Of a stretch of 48,748 bases of DNA, positions 9,369 through 19,660 are shown piece by piece. The position numbers and the translations under genes are program-made. Under the pieces are notes generated by a model that was not told where the DNA came from, made no database searches, and saw only the letters and a program-made list of their open reading frames with translations. The number at the start of each line of letters is the position of its first letter. Position 1 is the first letter of the stretch. Source of the DNA: Microbacterium sp. (GTDB lineage Bacteria > Actinomycetota > Actinomycetes > Actinomycetales > Microbacteriaceae); the NCBI RefSeq assembly GCF_011620715.1, contig NZ_WOYP01000084.1:2248-50995 (forward strand). The letters are read 5' to 3'.

Positions 9369-10973
9369 GTGACGAAGCCTGTTGTGCTCATCGCCGAAGA
9401 ACTCTCTCCCGCCACGATCGACGCACTGGGTCCGGACTTCGACGTCCGCCAGATCGACGGCACTGACCGCCCCGTGCTGCTTGCAGCACTCGCCGACGCC
9501 CACGCGGTGCTGGTCAGGTCGGCGACCAAGGTCGACGCCGAGGCGATCGCCGCTGCGCCGCAGCTCAAGGTCATCGCACGTGCCGGCGTGGGCCTCGACA
9601 ACGTCGACATCAAGGCGGCGACGACCGCGGGCGTGATGGTGGTCAACGCGCCGACCTCGAACATCATCTCGGCCGCCGAGCTCACGATCGGCCACATCCT
9701 GAGCCTCGCCCGGCACATCCCGAACGCACACGCCTCGCTCGCCGGCGGTCAGTGGAAGCGCAGCGCCTACACCGGCACCGAGCTCTTCGAGAAGACCGTC
9801 GGCATCGTCGGCCTGGGCCGCATCGGCGCACTGATCGCCGAGCGGCTGCGCGCATTCGGCGTGCGCGTCGTGGGGTACGACCCCTACGTGACACCTACAC
9901 GTGCTCAGCAGCTGCAGGTGGAGCTGCTCTCGTTCGACGAGGTGCTGCGCCAGAGCGATTTCGTCACCGTGCACATGCCGAAGACCCCCGAGACAACCGG
10001 GATGATCGGCGCCGAGCAACTCGCGCTCATGAAGCCGTCCGCGTTCGTCATCAACGTGGCCCGCGGCGGTCTCATCGACGAGGATGCGCTGCACACCGCC
10101 CTGACCACCGGTGTCATCGCCGGTGCCGGCCTCGACGTGTTCACCTCCGAGCCGCCGGCCACGGACTCGACCGCTTCGCGCCTGCTCGACCTGCCGAACG
10201 TGGTCGTCACGCCGCATCTCGGCGCGAGCACCGACGAGGCGCAGGAGAAGGCCGGCGTCTCGGTTGCGCGTTCGGTCAAGCTCGCGCTCGAGGGCGACCT
10301 GGTTCCGGATGCCGTCAACGTCGCGGGCGGGATCATCGATCCGTTCGTGCGCCCGGGCATCGCCCTGGTCGAGAAGCTGGGGCAGTTCTTCACCGGCCTC
10401 GCGCACGCCGCGCTCACCTCCCTCGACATCGAGGTGCGGGGCGAACTCGCCGCCTACGACGTCAGCGTCTACCGCCTCGCCGCCCTCAAGGGCATCCTCA
10501 CCAACGTCATCAGCGAGAACGTCTCGTACGTGAACGCGCCGCTGTTCGCCGAGCAGCGCGGCATCGAGACCCGGCTCATCGTCGAGGCCGACAGTCCGCT
10601 GTACCGCAACCTCACGATCCTGCGCGGGACGCTCTCGGACGCGACAGTGCTCACGATCGCCGGCACCCTCGCCGGAACCCGCATGGTTCCCAAGGTGGTG
10701 GGCATCAACGGCTACGAGATCGAGGTGGCGCTGGAGCAGCACCACATCGTGATGCGCTATGCCGATCGCCCCGGCATCGTCGCCATCTACGGCAAGACCC
10801 TCGGCGATGCGGGCATCAACATCGCCGGCCTGCAAGTCGCGCACCCCGATGCGAGCGGCCGCGCGCTCTCGGTGCTCACCGTGGACTCACTGGTTCCCGA
10901 AGAGATGCTCTTCGAACTGCGCGATGCGGTTCAGGCCGACCTCTTCCGGCAGATCGAGATCACCGAGCCGTAG
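9369..10973 (+). CDS. serA: D-3-phosphoglycerate dehydrogenase
   Basis: A 534-residue long-form SerA that oxidises 3-phosphoglycerate to 3-phosphohydroxypyruvate, the first step of serine synthesis. In order: substrate-binding domain (KPVVLIAEELSPATIDAL), NAD domain with VGIVGLGRIGALIAERL, the D-2-hydroxyacid dehydrogenase signatures (VINVARGGLIDEDAL, VVVTPHLGAST), an intervening domain at about 320-450, and a C-terminal ACT domain (DRPGIVAIYGKTLGDAGINI) that usually senses serine. The GTG at 9369 follows AAAGGA by nine bases and matches relatives. An in-frame ATG at 9279 is the alternative. Confidence 0.95.
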   Translation: MTKPVVLIAEELSPATIDALGPDFDVRQIDGTDRPVLLAALADAHAVLVRSATKVDAEAIAAAPQLKVIARAGVGLDNVDIKAATTAGVMVVNAPTSNIISAAELTIGHILSLARHIPNAHASLAGGQWKRSAYTGTELFEKTVGIVGLGRIGALIAERLRAFGVRVVGYDPYVTPTRAQQLQVELLSFDEVLRQSDFVTVHMPKTPETTGMIGAEQLALMKPSAFVINVARGGLIDEDALHTALTTGVIAGAGLDVFTSEPPATDSTASRLLDLPNVVVTPHLGASTDEAQEKAGVSVARSVKLALEGDLVPDAVNVAGGIIDPFVRPGIALVEKLGQFFTGLAHAALTSLDIEVRGELAAYDVSVYRLAALKGILTNVISENVSYVNAPLFAEQRGIETRLIVEADSPLYRNLTILRGTLSDATVLTIAGTLAGTRMVPKVVGINGYEIEVALEQHHIVMRYADRPGIVAIYGKTLGDAGINIAGLQVAHPDASGRALSVLTVDSLVPEEMLFELRDAVQADLFRQIEITEP

Positions 10974-10991
10974 GCGTCGCCGCTGGGTGAC

Positions 10992-11537
10992 TCAGCGCCG
11001 TGCGGCGCGCTCCACCAGCGCGATCAGCGCGTCCATCTCGGCGCCGCGGGGCACCGGACCCGGGATATTGCCACCGGCCAGCGCGTTGTTGAAGTAAAGG
11101 CCGTCGCTCACGAGCATGACCAGATCGAGGGATGCGGCGTCCTTCGTGTGCGGACGAAGCGCATCGCCCCACCGCTCGCGCACATCGCGCAGCGCGGTGC
11201 TTGCAGAGACGTTTCCGCCTTGCGCGAGCCGCGAGGTCGCGAGGATCGCGCGGTCCAGCGGGTCGTTCTGCATGACCGATGACCTCAGGAAGTACGCGAT
11301 CGGCCCTTCCGGCGCGGTCGACATGGCCGTGATGTCGTCGGTGACCAGGGCGTCGAGTCGGTCGATCACTCCCGACTCGAGCGCATCCTTCGAACCGAAG
11401 TGATAGAGCAGGCCGCCCTTGGATACCCCCGCGGCCCGGGCCGTGGCATCCATCGTCGCAGCGCGCTCGCCCTCGTCGATCAGGATCGCCTCGAACGCGT
11501 CGAGCACGCTCTCGCGGGCGTGCGGCGGACGGCTCAT
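10992..11537 (-). CDS. TetR-family transcriptional repressor of the adjacent exporter
   Basis: 181 residues. The N-terminal helix-turn-helix is typical of TetR proteins (MDATARAAGVSKGGLLYHF GSKDAL at about residues 28-51). The C-terminal domain is helical and resembles the TetR ligand domain often paired with drug exporters. It is divergent from the MFS gene with only 76 bases between, and an inverted repeat with ACCG/CGGT arms lies in that space. It most likely represses both genes until a toxic ligand binds. The ligand is unknown. Confidence 0.92.
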   Translation of the reverse strand: MSRPPHARESVLDAFEAILIDEGERAATMDATARAAGVSKGGLLYHFGSKDALESGVIDRLDALVTDDITAMSTAPEGPIAYFLRSSVMQNDPLDRAILATSRLAQGGNVSASTALRDVRERWGDALRPHTKDAASLDLVMLVSDGLYFNNALAGGNIPGPVPRGAEMDALIALVERAARR

Positions 11538-11590
11538 GGGCTTGATCGTATCGAGTGCCTGCCCTGCGCCCGCTCAGTCACATCTGTTAC

Positions 11591-11612
11591 TATACCGACT
11601 GGACGGTTTATA
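11591..11612. promoter_or_regulatory. Candidate TetR operator and overlapping divergent promoters
   Basis: An imperfect palindrome centred at 11600/11601 with arms ACCG (11594-11597) and CGGT (11604-11607), extended by TA at both ends. It lies directly before the MFS start at 11614 and next to a TATAGT hexamer on the minus strand that would serve the repressor gene. ACCG-N6-CGGT is a common actinobacterial TetR operator form. Confidence 0.6.
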
Positions 11613-11613
11613 T

Positions 11614-13173
11614 ATGATGACTACTCTGACGCAAGACATCGCCATCGCCGACGCGCAGGCCACACGGGTGGGCTGGCGCGGCTGGGTGGCGCTCGTCGTG
11701 CTCATGCTGCCGGTGCTGCTCGTCTCCGTCGACAACACCGTGCTGAGCTTCGCGCTTCCGCAGATCGCGCTCGACGTCGAGCCCACCGCGACCCAGCAGC
11801 TCTGGATCATCGACGCGTACCCCCTCGTGCTGGCCAGCCTGCTGGTGACCATGGGAGTGCTCGGCGACCGATTCGGACGACGACGGATGCTGCTCATCGG
11901 CGCGACCGGCTTCGGCGTCGTGTCGGCCCTGGCCGCATTCGCGCCGAGCGCCGAGTGGCTCATCGCCGCCCGCGCGGCGATGGGCGTCTTCGGCGCCATG
12001 CTGATGCCCTCGACCCTGTCGCTGCTGCGCAGCATCTTCACCAACCGCGACCAGCGCCGCCTGGCGATCGCGGTGTGGGCCGCCGGGTTCTCGGCCGGTG
12101 CCGCACTGGGCCCCGTGGTGGGCGGCATCCTGCTCGAGCACTTCGCCTGGGGTGCCGTGTTCCTCATCGCCGTGCCGGTTCTCGTGCCGCTGCTGATCCT
12201 GGTGCCGATCCTGGTGCCCGAGAGCCGCGACCCGAACCCGGGCAGGTTCGATCCGCTCAGCGTCGCGCTGTCGCTGCTGACCATGGTTCCGATCGTCTAC
12301 GCGATCAAGGAGTTCGCGGTGCACGGGACCGAGAGCCCATTGCCGATCGTGCTCATCGTGGCCGGAGTCGTCTTCGGCGTGCTGTTCGTGCGCCGTCAGA
12401 ACCGCCTCGAGACGCCGATGCTCGACATGGCCCTGTTCCGCCGCCCGACCTTCTCCGGCTCGGTGCTGGTGAACCTGCTGAGCGTGATCGGGCTCGTAGG
12501 CTTCCTGTACTTCGTCGCGCAGCACCTGCAGCTGATCGTCGGCCTGTCGCCGATGCAGGCCGGGCTCGCGCTCGTCCCCGGACTGCTCGCGATGATCGTC
12601 GCCGGCATCGGCGTCGTGCCGATCGCCAAGCGCGTCGCGCCGCGCGTCGTCGTGCCCGTCGCGCTGAGCTTCTCGGTCCTCGGCTACCTGCTGGTCGCGG
12701 TGAGTACGAGTGCCGGCGCGCTCCCGCTGCTGATCGCCGCGTTCGTGTCGCTCGGCGTCGGCATCGGCGCTGCCGAGACCGTGTCGAACGAGCTGATCCT
12801 GGCCAGCGCCCCGCCGGCGAAGGCCGGTGCCGCCAGCGCTGTCTCTGAGACGGCCTACGAGCTCGGCGCGGTGCTGGGCACCACGATCATCGGTGGCCTG
12901 CTCGCCGTGTTCTACCGCGCCAATCTGGCGTTGCCCGCAGGCCTTCCCGGGCAAGCGGCCGATACCGCGCGCGAGACCCTGGCCGGTGCCGTCGCAGCCT
13001 CGAACACACTCGACGACACCCTCGGCCAGGCGCTGCGGGATGCCGCAGCCCACGCATTCGACGCAGGAGTCGGGGTCACCGCGCTCATCGGCGCCGGTCT
13101 CATCGTGATCGCCGCCGTGATCGCCGCCCTGACCCTCGGCGGCCGCCAGAAGCGCGTGCCCGCCGAGCACTGA
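11614..13173 (+). CDS. MFS drug exporter, DHA2 (14-helix) family
   Basis: 519 residues with about 14 hydrophobic segments, the DHA2 hallmark [16 protein letters not shown] in helix 1 and the loop 2-3 motif [16 protein letters not shown]. The later motif C-like stretch [19 protein letters not shown] is present. The family exports cationic drugs and dyes against protons. ATG 11614 is used because the operator ends immediately before it; a second ATG follows at 11617. No ribosome site is visible. Control by the divergent TetR gene is inferred. Confidence 0.93.
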   Translation: MMTTLTQDIAIADAQATRVGWRGWVALVVLMLPVLLVSVDNTVLSFALPQIALDVEPTATQQLWIIDAYPLVLASLLVTMGVLGDRFGRRRMLLIGATGFGVVSALAAFAPSAEWLIAARAAMGVFGAMLMPSTLSLLRSIFTNRDQRRLAIAVWAAGFSAGAALGPVVGGILLEHFAWGAVFLIAVPVLVPLLILVPILVPESRDPNPGRFDPLSVALSLLTMVPIVYAIKEFAVHGTESPLPIVLIVAGVVFGVLFVRRQNRLETPMLDMALFRRPTFSGSVLVNLLSVIGLVGFLYFVAQHLQLIVGLSPMQAGLALVPGLLAMIVAGIGVVPIAKRVAPRVVVPVALSFSVLGYLLVAVSTSAGALPLLIAAFVSLGVGIGAAETVSNELILASAPPAKAGAASAVSETAYELGAVLGTTIIGGLLAVFYRANLALPAGLPGQAADTARETLAGAVAASNTLDDTLGQALRDAAAHAFDAGVGVTALIGAGLIVIAAVIAALTLGGRQKRVPAEH

Positions 13174-13180
13174 ACGCGAG

Positions 13181-13272
13181 CAGAACTCCTCCAATCCGCG
13201 CGCTTGCGGCTGGTGGTCCTCCGTATCTGCGGGGCTCTTCCGCGCCGGTGCCACCGAAACGAAGGAGTTCTG
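13181..13272. repeat. 10-bp inverted repeat bracketing the MFS-leuB spacer
   Basis: CAGAACTCCT at 13181-13190 is matched perfectly and inverted at 13263-13272, with 72 bases between. This covers most of the 134-base spacer. It could be a long hairpin or a small non-coding mobile repeat; no gene is inside. Confidence 0.5.
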
Positions 13273-13280
13273 AGCGCCGG

Positions 13281-13286
13281 TACGCT
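13281..13286 (+). promoter_or_regulatory. -10 element TACGCT for leuB
   Basis: TACGCT ends 21 bases before the leuB ATG. A start near 13293 would leave a short leader with the AAGGAG ribosome site at 13298-13303. Confidence 0.4.
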
Positions 13287-13307
13287 GGCAGGGGGAGAAG
13301 GAGAGCA

Positions 13308-14360
13308 ATGTCGCGTGTCGTGAAACTGGCCGTCATCCCGGGAGACGGCATCGGCCCCGAGGTCATCGCCGAGGCGGAGAGGGTTCTCGACGCTGCGACG
13401 GCAGACTCGGGCATCCGGTTCGAGAGGACGCGATTCTCGCTGGGAGCCGCGCGCTTCCTCGAAACCGGCGACACGCTGACGGATGCCGACCTCGCGGCGA
13501 TCAAGGCTCACGACGCGATCCTGCTCGGCGCTGTCGGGGGAGTGCCCGGCGACCCGCGCCTGAAGGATGCGAACATCGAACGCGGCCTGCTGCTGAAGCT
13601 GCGGTTCGAGCTCGATCACTACGTCAACCTGCGCCCGTCGAAGCTCTATCCCGGTGCGCCGGGGCCGCTCGCCGATCCGGGCGAGATCGATTTCGTGGTC
13701 GTGCGCGAGGGCACCGAGGGACCGTATGTGGGCAACGGCGGGTCGATCCGCAAGGGCACCCCGCACGAGGTCGCGAACGAGACATCCGTCAACACCGCCT
13801 ACGGCATCGAGCGGGTCGTGCGCTACGCGTTCGCCCTCGCCGGCCGTCGCCGCAACAAGCTCACGCTCGTGCACAAGACGAACGTGCTCGTGCACGCCGG
13901 GGGCATGTGGCAGCGGATCGTGGACGACGTGGCGAAAGAGCACCCCGAAGTAGCGGTAGATTATCTGCACGTCGACGCGGCGACGATCTTCCTGGTCACA
14001 AACCCGTCTCGTTTCGACGTCATCGTCACCGACAACCTCTTCGGCGACATTCTGACCGACCTGGCCGGCGCCGTCACCGGTGGCATCGGTCTGGCAGCGT
14101 CCGGGAACATCAACCCGGATGACGCGTTCCCGTCGATGTTCGAGCCCGTTCATGGTTCGGCGCCCGACATCGCGGGGCAGCAGAAGGCCGACCCCACGGC
14201 CGCGATCCTCTCGATCTCGCTCCTGCTCGATCATCTCGGGCTGCATGACGAGGCCCAGCGTGTCACCCGCGCTGTCGAGGACGACATCGCGGAACGCGGC
14301 GGCGCCGCCCGCCTGACGGCCGACATCGGCGACGCGATCGTCGCTCGACTGCAGGCGTAA
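13308..14360 (+). CDS. leuB: 3-isopropylmalate dehydrogenase
   Basis: A 350-residue NAD-dependent decarboxylating dehydrogenase for the third leucine step. Family features: [18 protein letters not shown] at the N-terminus, the substrate arginines in [34 protein letters not shown] with the catalytic lysine, [15 protein letters not shown] with metal-binding aspartates, and [12 protein letters not shown]. It is the shorter actinobacterial type. It has its own promoter and lies about 29 kb from leuCD in this window; ilvE follows after 47 bases and could be cotranscribed. Confidence 0.96.
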   Translation: MSRVVKLAVIPGDGIGPEVIAEAERVLDAATADSGIRFERTRFSLGAARFLETGDTLTDADLAAIKAHDAILLGAVGGVPGDPRLKDANIERGLLLKLRFELDHYVNLRPSKLYPGAPGPLADPGEIDFVVVREGTEGPYVGNGGSIRKGTPHEVANETSVNTAYGIERVVRYAFALAGRRRNKLTLVHKTNVLVHAGGMWQRIVDDVAKEHPEVAVDYLHVDAATIFLVTNPSRFDVIVTDNLFGDILTDLAGAVTGGIGLAASGNINPDDAFPSMFEPVHGSAPDIAGQQKADPTAAILSISLLLDHLGLHDEAQRVTRAVEDDIAERGGAARLTADIGDAIVARLQA

Positions 14361-14407
14361 TCTGGACCTCGCCCACCCCGTGGGCTCACTCATCGCTTGG
14401 ACGTGAC

Positions 14408-15514
14408 ATGACACTCATCGGAATCGACCCTGACACCGGACTCGCCCCCCTCGAGTTCGCTGTGACAAGGAATCCCGCCGCGAAGAACCCCGCGCAGCGC
14501 GACGCGATCCTCGCCGACCCCGGGTTCGGCATGAACTTCACCGACCACATGGTCGACATCTGCTGGTCGGTCGGCGGCGGCTGGCATCGCCCTCGCGTAC
14601 AGCCGTATGGTCCGATCGCCCTCGACCCGGCAGCTGCCGTGCTGCACTACGGTCAGGAGGTCTTCGAGGGCATCAAGGCGTACCGCCATGCGGACGGCTC
14701 GATCCACACGTTCCGTCCCGAGCAGAACGGCCGCCGCCTGCAGCGGTCGGCACGGCGCCTCGCGCTGCCTGAGCTGCCGGTGTCGTACTTCATCCAGTCG
14801 CTGCGCGAGATCATCGCCGTCGACGGCGAATGGGTGCCGTCGGGCGCGGACCAGAGTCTCTACCTGCGGCCCTTCATGTTCGCCAAGGAGGCCTTTCTCG
14901 GCGTCCGTCCGGCGCGCAAGGTCAACTACTACGTGATCGCCTCGCCAGCCGGAGCCTACTTCAAGGGCGGTGTGCAGCCGGTCTCGATCTGGCTGTCGGA
15001 GGACTACGCGCGCGCCGGCAAGGGGGGCACGGGCGCAGCCAAGACCGGCGGCAACTACGCCGCGTCGCTGCTGCCGCAGTCCGAGGCCTACGAGAACGAG
15101 TGCGACCAGGTGGTATTCCTCGACGCCGACCGCAACGTCGAAGAGCTCGGCGGAATGAACATCGTGTTCGTCTACAAGGACGGCACGCTCGTGACTCCGC
15201 AGTCGCCGTCGATCCTCGAGGGCATCACGCGCGACTCGATCCTGCAGCTTGCGATGGATCGCGGCCACAAGGTCGAGGGGCGTGCCGTGCCGCTCGACGA
15301 GTGGCGCCAGGGCGTGGCTTCTGGCGATATCGTCGAGGTGTTCGCCTGCGGCACGGCCGCCGTCGTCACGCCGATCGGCGCGCTGAAGGGAAAGGACTTC
15401 TTCGACGAGCAGCCCATCGGCACGCTCGCGCTCGAGCTGCGCCGCGAGCTGACGAACATCCAGTACGGGCGTGCGAAGGACCGGCACGGCTGGATGCTGC
15501 GCCTGGACGCCTGA
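14408..15514 (+). CDS. ilvE: Branched-chain amino acid aminotransferase
   Basis: A 368-residue fold-type IV PLP enzyme that makes valine, leucine and isoleucine from their 2-oxo acids with glutamate. The Schiff-base lysine lies in [13 protein letters not shown], and [27 protein letters not shown] and [15 protein letters not shown] are class IV aminotransferase signatures. The start at 14408 has no strong ribosome site but matches the family N-terminus. A small hairpin (14371-14375 with 14381-14385) lies in the 47-base gap after leuB. Confidence 0.96.
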   Translation: MTLIGIDPDTGLAPLEFAVTRNPAAKNPAQRDAILADPGFGMNFTDHMVDICWSVGGGWHRPRVQPYGPIALDPAAAVLHYGQEVFEGIKAYRHADGSIHTFRPEQNGRRLQRSARRLALPELPVSYFIQSLREIIAVDGEWVPSGADQSLYLRPFMFAKEAFLGVRPARKVNYYVIASPAGAYFKGGVQPVSIWLSEDYARAGKGGTGAAKTGGNYAASLLPQSEAYENECDQVVFLDADRNVEELGGMNIVFVYKDGTLVTPQSPSILEGITRDSILQLAMDRGHKVEGRAVPLDEWRQGVASGDIVEVFACGTAAVVTPIGALKGKDFFDEQPIGTLALELRRELTNIQYGRAKDRHGWMLRLDA

Positions 15515-15533
15515 CCTGGTCGCCAGGGCTGAG

Positions 15534-15539
15534 TAGGCT
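15534..15539 (+). promoter_or_regulatory. -10 element TAGGCT for the FAH-family gene
   Basis: TAGGCT, six bases, then GTG at 15546, without a ribosome site: the leaderless pattern of this window. Confidence 0.5.
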
Positions 15540-15545
15540 GATCCG

Positions 15546-16310
15546 GTGAGGATCGCCCGCTTCAGCCACCAGGACACCATCCGCTACGGCATCGTCGACG
15601 ACGCCGATCTGGTGGTGCTCGACGGCGACCCGATGTTCGCAGGGTTCGACACAACGGGGGAGCGTGTGCCGCTGAGCGAAGTCACGCTGCTGGCGCCGGT
15701 CATCCCTCGGTCCAAGGTCGTGTGCGTCGGGCGCAACTACCGTGCGCACGCCGAAGAGCTCGGCAACGAGGTCCCGGCCGAGCCGATGCTCTTCCTGAAG
15801 CCGAACACCTCGGTGATCGGCCCCGGCGACGCCATCGTGCGTCCGAAGCAGTCGCAATTCACCTCGTTCGAGGGCGAACTGGCTGTGGTGATCGGCTCGA
15901 TCGCGAAGAACGTGGCAGTCGAGCGGGCCGCGGAGGTCATCTTCGGCTACACGATCGCGAACGACATCACCGCCCGCGACCTTCAGAAGACCGACGGTCA
16001 GTGGGCGCGCGCGAAGGGTTTCGACACGTTCTGCCCGCTGGGCCCCGCGATCGAGACGGATTTCGACGTGGCATCAGCGACCCTCGAGACGCGCCTGAAC
16101 GGCGAGGTCGCCCAGCGCGCACCGCTCAGCGACATGATCCACTCGGTCGCCGACATCATCGCGTACGCCTCGGCGGCCTTCACGCTGCTGCCCGGCGACG
16201 TCATCCTCACCGGCACGCCCTCGGGCGTCGGAGCATTCGTCGCGGGCGACACGATAGACGTCGAGATCTCGGGCCTGGGCACCCTGCGCAACAGCGCCCG
16301 TAACGGGTGA
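15546..16310 (+). CDS. Fumarylacetoacetate hydrolase-family protein
   Basis: 254 residues of the FAH fold. VVCVGRNYRAHAEELG opens the domain; the metal-binding acids lie in TSFEGELAVVIG and the NDITARDLQ region, and the family signature ILTGTPSGVGAF is near the end. Members cleave C-C bonds in acylpyruvates or decarboxylate oxaloacetate; which reaction applies here cannot be read from sequence. An MFS gene follows nine bases later and is probably cotranscribed, but nothing links the two functions clearly. Confidence 0.92.
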   Translation: MRIARFSHQDTIRYGIVDDADLVVLDGDPMFAGFDTTGERVPLSEVTLLAPVIPRSKVVCVGRNYRAHAEELGNEVPAEPMLFLKPNTSVIGPGDAIVRPKQSQFTSFEGELAVVIGSIAKNVAVERAAEVIFGYTIANDITARDLQKTDGQWARAKGFDTFCPLGPAIETDFDVASATLETRLNGEVAQRAPLSDMIHSVADIIAYASAAFTLLPGDVILTGTPSGVGAFVAGDTIDVEISGLGTLRNSARNG

Positions 16311-16319
16311 CCCGGACCC

Positions 16320-17585
16320 ATGGATAGCGTTCCGGCGTCGTTGACAGCACCGCTCACCACAGCGGAGATCGCACGCGTCCAGCGCCGCACGGTCGGCGTG
16401 CTCTCCGTCGCGCAGGTGCTCGGCGGCATCGCGTTCGGGGCCACGCTCTCGCTCGGAGCGGTGCTGGCCGCCGACATCTCCGGCGATGAGACCTTCTCGG
16501 GGCTCGCCGCGGCCGCGGTCACCTTCGGCACCGCGCTGAGCGCGATTCCTCTCGCGCGGCTGGCCCGGCGGCGCGGCCGACGGCTCTCCCTCGCGACGGG
16601 CATGGCCATCGCGCTGGTCGGGGTCACCCTCGTGGTGCTGGCGGTCGGCATCCGCTCGTTCCCGCTGCTGCTGGCTGCTTTCCTGCTGGTCGGCGGAGGC
16701 CAGGCGGCGAACCTGCAGTCGCGCTTCGCGGCGGCCGACCTGGCGACCGACGCCTCGCGGGGCCGCGACCTGTCGATCGTCGTGTGGGCGACCACGATCG
16801 GTGCGGTGCTCGGCCCCAACCTGACCGGTCCCGGAGAGGTTGCCGGCGAGGCGCTCGGGATGCCGCCCCTCACGGGACCGTATGTCTTCACGATCGTCGG
16901 ACAGGTGCTCGCCATCGCACTGTACTTCGCCGCACTGCGGCCGGACCCGCTGCTGCTGGCCCAGCGCGTGGTTTCGGATGCTGATGCGAACACCGAATCG
17001 ACCCCCATCGCGAAGCCGGACCAGCCCCGTGCAGCCCGCTACGCGATCTTCGCGATCGCCGCGGCCCATGGGGTCATGGTCGCCGTCATGGCGATGACGC
17101 CGGTGCATCTGCTGCACCAGGGCGCGACCCTGACGATCATCGGCATCACTCTGAGCCTGCATATCGCCGGCATGTACGCCCTGTCACCTGTGTTCGGCAT
17201 CCTGGCCGACCGCCTCGGCCGCGTCCCGACCATCCTGCTCGGGCAGGTGATCGTCGCGGCCGCGCTCGTGACCGCCTCGTTCGGCCAGGACTCGCCGATC
17301 GCGGTCACGGTCGGCCTGATCCTGCTCGGACTCGGCTGGAGCGCGACCACGGTCGCCGGTTCCGCGCTGCTGACCGAAGCCTCGTCCGAGGGCCAGCGCA
17401 CCCGTCGCCAGGGCCTCAGCGACTTCACGATGAGCATCGTCGCCGCGACCGGCGCCATTCTCGCGGGCGTGATCCTCGGCTGGATCGGCTACGGCGGACT
17501 CGCGCTGCTCGTCGGCATCGCCGTGGTGGGCGTCATCGCCCTCGCGCCCTTGGGGAGGGTGGCCGCCGGAACCCGTGCGACCTAG
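16320..17585 (+). CDS. MFS transporter, 12-helix
   Basis: 421 residues with about 12 hydrophobic segments in two halves split by a polar loop near residues 219-240. Loop 2-3 carries a basic motif ([16 protein letters not shown]), and the second half has [18 protein letters not shown], the MFS motif A repeat. The substrate is unknown. The start lies nine bases after the FAH-family stop with no separate promoter seen. Its stop lies before the gltX promoter. Confidence 0.92.
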   Translation: MDSVPASLTAPLTTAEIARVQRRTVGVLSVAQVLGGIAFGATLSLGAVLAADISGDETFSGLAAAAVTFGTALSAIPLARLARRRGRRLSLATGMAIALVGVTLVVLAVGIRSFPLLLAAFLLVGGGQAANLQSRFAAADLATDASRGRDLSIVVWATTIGAVLGPNLTGPGEVAGEALGMPPLTGPYVFTIVGQVLAIALYFAALRPDPLLLAQRVVSDADANTESTPIAKPDQPRAARYAIFAIAAAHGVMVAVMAMTPVHLLHQGATLTIIGITLSLHIAGMYALSPVFGILADRLGRVPTILLGQVIVAAALVTASFGQDSPIAVTVGLILLGLGWSATTVAGSALLTEASSEGQRTRRQGLSDFTMSIVAATGAILAGVILGWIGYGGLALLVGIAVVGVIALAPLGRVAAGTRAT

Positions 17586-17662
17586 CGATCGACGACATGC
17601 ACGGCATCGGGTGGCGCCTGACGTCGTGCCGACCTTGACTCAGACCCGCGGCATCCGCGAAC

Positions 17663-17668
17663 TAAGCT
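17663..17668 (+). promoter_or_regulatory. -10 element TAAGCT for gltX
   Basis: TAAGCT lies eight bases before the ATG at 17677, with no ribosome site between, so the message may be leaderless or nearly so. Confidence 0.4.
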
Positions 17669-17676
17669 GGGACACG

Positions 17677-19191
17677 ATGTCTACCCCCGATCCCCGCACC
17701 ACGACCGCCGCCGGCGCCGACGTGCGCGTGCGCTTCTGCCCCTCGCCCACCGGGCTTCCGCACGTGGGGCTGATCCGAACCGTGCTCTTCAACTGGGCAT
17801 ACGCCCGGCACAACGGCGGCACGCTGGTGTTCCGCATCGAAGACACCGACGCAGCGCGCGACAGCGAGCAGAGCTATCACCAGCTGCTCGACGCCCTGCG
17901 GTGGCTCGAGATCGATTGGGACGAAGGTGTCGAGGTCGGTGGCCCCCACGCGCCTTACCGCCAGTCGCAGCGCCATGACATCTACTTCGAGGTGCTCGAC
18001 AAGCTCAAAGCCACGGGCGCGGTGTACGAGAGCTACTCGACCCCCGAGGAGATCGACGCCCGCAACGAGGCGGCCGGCAGGGCCAAGCAGCTCGGCTATG
18101 ACAACTTCGACCGCGACCTGACCGACGAGCAGAAGGCGGCGTACCGCGCCGAGGGCCGTGAGCCGGCGTGGCGGCTGCGCGTCCCCGACGAAGACCTCAC
18201 CTACGTCGACCTCATCCGCGGCGAGGTGACCTTTCCAGCCGGGTCCTTCCCCGACTTCGTGGTCGTCCGTGCCGGCGGAGTGCCGCTCTACCCCTTCGTG
18301 AACCCGGTGGACGATGCTCTCATGGGCATCACTCACGTGATCCGCGGTGAAGACCTCATGCCCTCGACCGCGCGCCAGCTCGCCCTCTACCGTGCGCTCA
18401 TCGACGCCGACGTGACGACATTCATCCCGCGCTTCGCCCACATGCCTCTTGTGCTGGGGGACGAGGGCAACAAGAAGCTCTCCAAGCGCGACCCGAAGGC
18501 GGACCTGTTCCTGCAGCGTGAGAAGGGCTTCATCCGCGAGGGCCTGCTGAACTACCTCGCGCTGCTGGGCTGGTCTCTCTCGCACGACCGCGATGTATTC
18601 TCGCTCGACGAGCTCGTCGCGGCGTTCGACATCGTGAACGTCAACCCGAATCCAGCCCGTTTCGACCAGAAGAAGGCCGAGTCGATCAACGGCGACCACA
18701 TCCGGATGCTGCAGCCCGACGATTTCGCTGCGCGCATCGTCCCCTACCTTGCGGCGGAAGGCGTTCTGACCGTCCCATTGAGCAGGGCGGACGAGTCCAT
18801 GCTGAGCAAGGCAGCGCCGCTCATCCAGGAGCGTCTGCAGCTGCTCGGCGACGCGCCGAACCTGCTTCGGTTCCTGTTCACCGACCAGATCTTCTACACC
18901 GAGGACGCCTTGGCGGGGCTTCCCGACAACACGGGGGTCGTTCTGGCGGCATCCGTGGGGGCGCTCGAGCTCATCCCGGAGGACGAGTTCACCGCAGCCG
19001 CCGTGCAGGAAGCCCTCGCCGCCACGCTCATCGAGGGGCTCGCGATCAAGCCGCGCGTCGCATACGGGCCCCTGCGTGTAGCCGTCAGCGGTCGCCGCGT
19101 CTCGCCGCCGCTGTTCGAGTCGATGGAGCTGCTCGGCAAGGCCGAGTCGATCCGCCGCCTGGTCGCACTGGGGGAGTTCCGCGCCGAGTAG
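17677..19191 (+). CDS. gltX: Glutamyl-tRNA synthetase
   Basis: A 504-residue class I synthetase. The HIGH-type motif appears as [16 protein letters not shown], and the KMSKS-type motif as [26 protein letters not shown] and [16 protein letters not shown] are typical GluRS segments. Actinobacteria usually lack glutaminyl-tRNA synthetase and use one GluRS for both tRNA-Glu and tRNA-Gln, with later amidation by GatCAB. The tRNA-Gln gene follows 84 bases downstream, and tRNA-Glu lies 5.5 kb further on. The start at 17677 is set by the family N-terminus. Confidence 0.96.
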   Translation: MSTPDPRTTTAAGADVRVRFCPSPTGLPHVGLIRTVLFNWAYARHNGGTLVFRIEDTDAARDSEQSYHQLLDALRWLEIDWDEGVEVGGPHAPYRQSQRHDIYFEVLDKLKATGAVYESYSTPEEIDARNEAAGRAKQLGYDNFDRDLTDEQKAAYRAEGREPAWRLRVPDEDLTYVDLIRGEVTFPAGSFPDFVVVRAGGVPLYPFVNPVDDALMGITHVIRGEDLMPSTARQLALYRALIDADVTTFIPRFAHMPLVLGDEGNKKLSKRDPKADLFLQREKGFIREGLLNYLALLGWSLSHDRDVFSLDELVAAFDIVNVNPNPARFDQKKAESINGDHIRMLQPDDFAARIVPYLAAEGVLTVPLSRADESMLSKAAPLIQERLQLLGDAPNLLRFLFTDQIFYTEDALAGLPDNTGVVLAASVGALELIPEDEFTAAAVQEALAATLIEGLAIKPRVAYGPLRVAVSGRRVSPPLFESMELLGKAESIRRLVALGEFRAE

Positions 19192-19213
19192 GGCCGGTCT
19201 CGCGAGGCGCCGG

Positions 19214-19243
19214 TTTGGCCGACTTGCTCGCATCGCGTAGACT
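19214..19243 (+). promoter_or_regulatory. Promoter of tRNA-Gln
   Basis: TTTGGC at 19214-19219 and TAGACT at 19238-19243 are 18 bases apart. The tRNA begins 33 bases after the -10 element. Confidence 0.5.
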
Positions 19244-19275
19244 CGATCCTTGGCACGAGCTTCTGCTCGGCGCCT

Positions 19276-19350
19276 TGGGGTATGGTGTAATTGGCAACAC
19301 GGAGGTTTCTGGTACCTTTGTTCTTGGTTCGAGTCCAGGTACCCCAGCCA
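19276..19350 (+). tRNA. tRNA-Gln, anticodon CUG
   Basis: A full cloverleaf: acceptor TGGGGTA (19276-19282) with TACCCCA (19340-19346), discriminator G at 19347 and encoded CCA at 19348-19350. The anticodon stem GAGGT/ACCTT holds the loop TTCTGGT, giving anticodon CUG, which reads the glutamine codon CAG. The T arm has GGTTCGAGTCC. It lies just after gltX and ends in a strong terminator. Confidence 0.95.
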
Positions 19351-19354
19351 TCCG

Positions 19355-19380
19355 AAAACCCCCGCTGAGCGGGGGTTTTT
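19355..19380 (+). terminator. Rho-independent terminator after tRNA-Gln
   Basis: AAAACCCCCGC (19355-19365), loop TGA, then the perfect complement GCGGGGGTTTT and an extra T. It starts five bases after the encoded CCA. Confidence 0.9.
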
Positions 19381-19660
19381 CGTTTCCCCGGCTCTTCGCC
19401 CACATCCTGGCGCCTCACCCGATCGCCACACCAGCCTCGGCGCCGTTCATCGACGGCGTCGAACGGGATCTTCAGATGTATGGCGTCCCTTGCCGAGTCC
19501 CCATGCGCTACCAGCCTTCTACGGACTTGAGGCGTGGACGGCATCCGGAACCGATCCGGCAGGGCTCGTCACCAGCCCCCGAACGAGGTTCTGGTGGCTA
19601 TCGAATTCGGTCGAGGGCTATTCGTGCACCCCTCGACAGCGCCGATTCAGGCAATGGGTT
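19381..19660. other. Non-coding stretch between tRNA-Gln and the fructose operon
   Basis: I see no gene here. Frames crossing it come from the tRNA or lack ribosome sites. The only structure noted is a weak hairpin with TCGAGGG (19611-19617) and CCCTCGA (19630-19636) arms. Confidence 0.5.

Noticed and set aside
11608..13308. A long antisense frame over the MFS exporter
   Set aside because: Charged, His- and Gln-rich low-complexity product typical of antisense frames. The sense strand encodes a clear 14-helix transporter.
17635..17668. TTGACT as the -35 element of gltX
   Set aside because: It is 22 bases from TAAGCT, too far for a normal promoter spacer.
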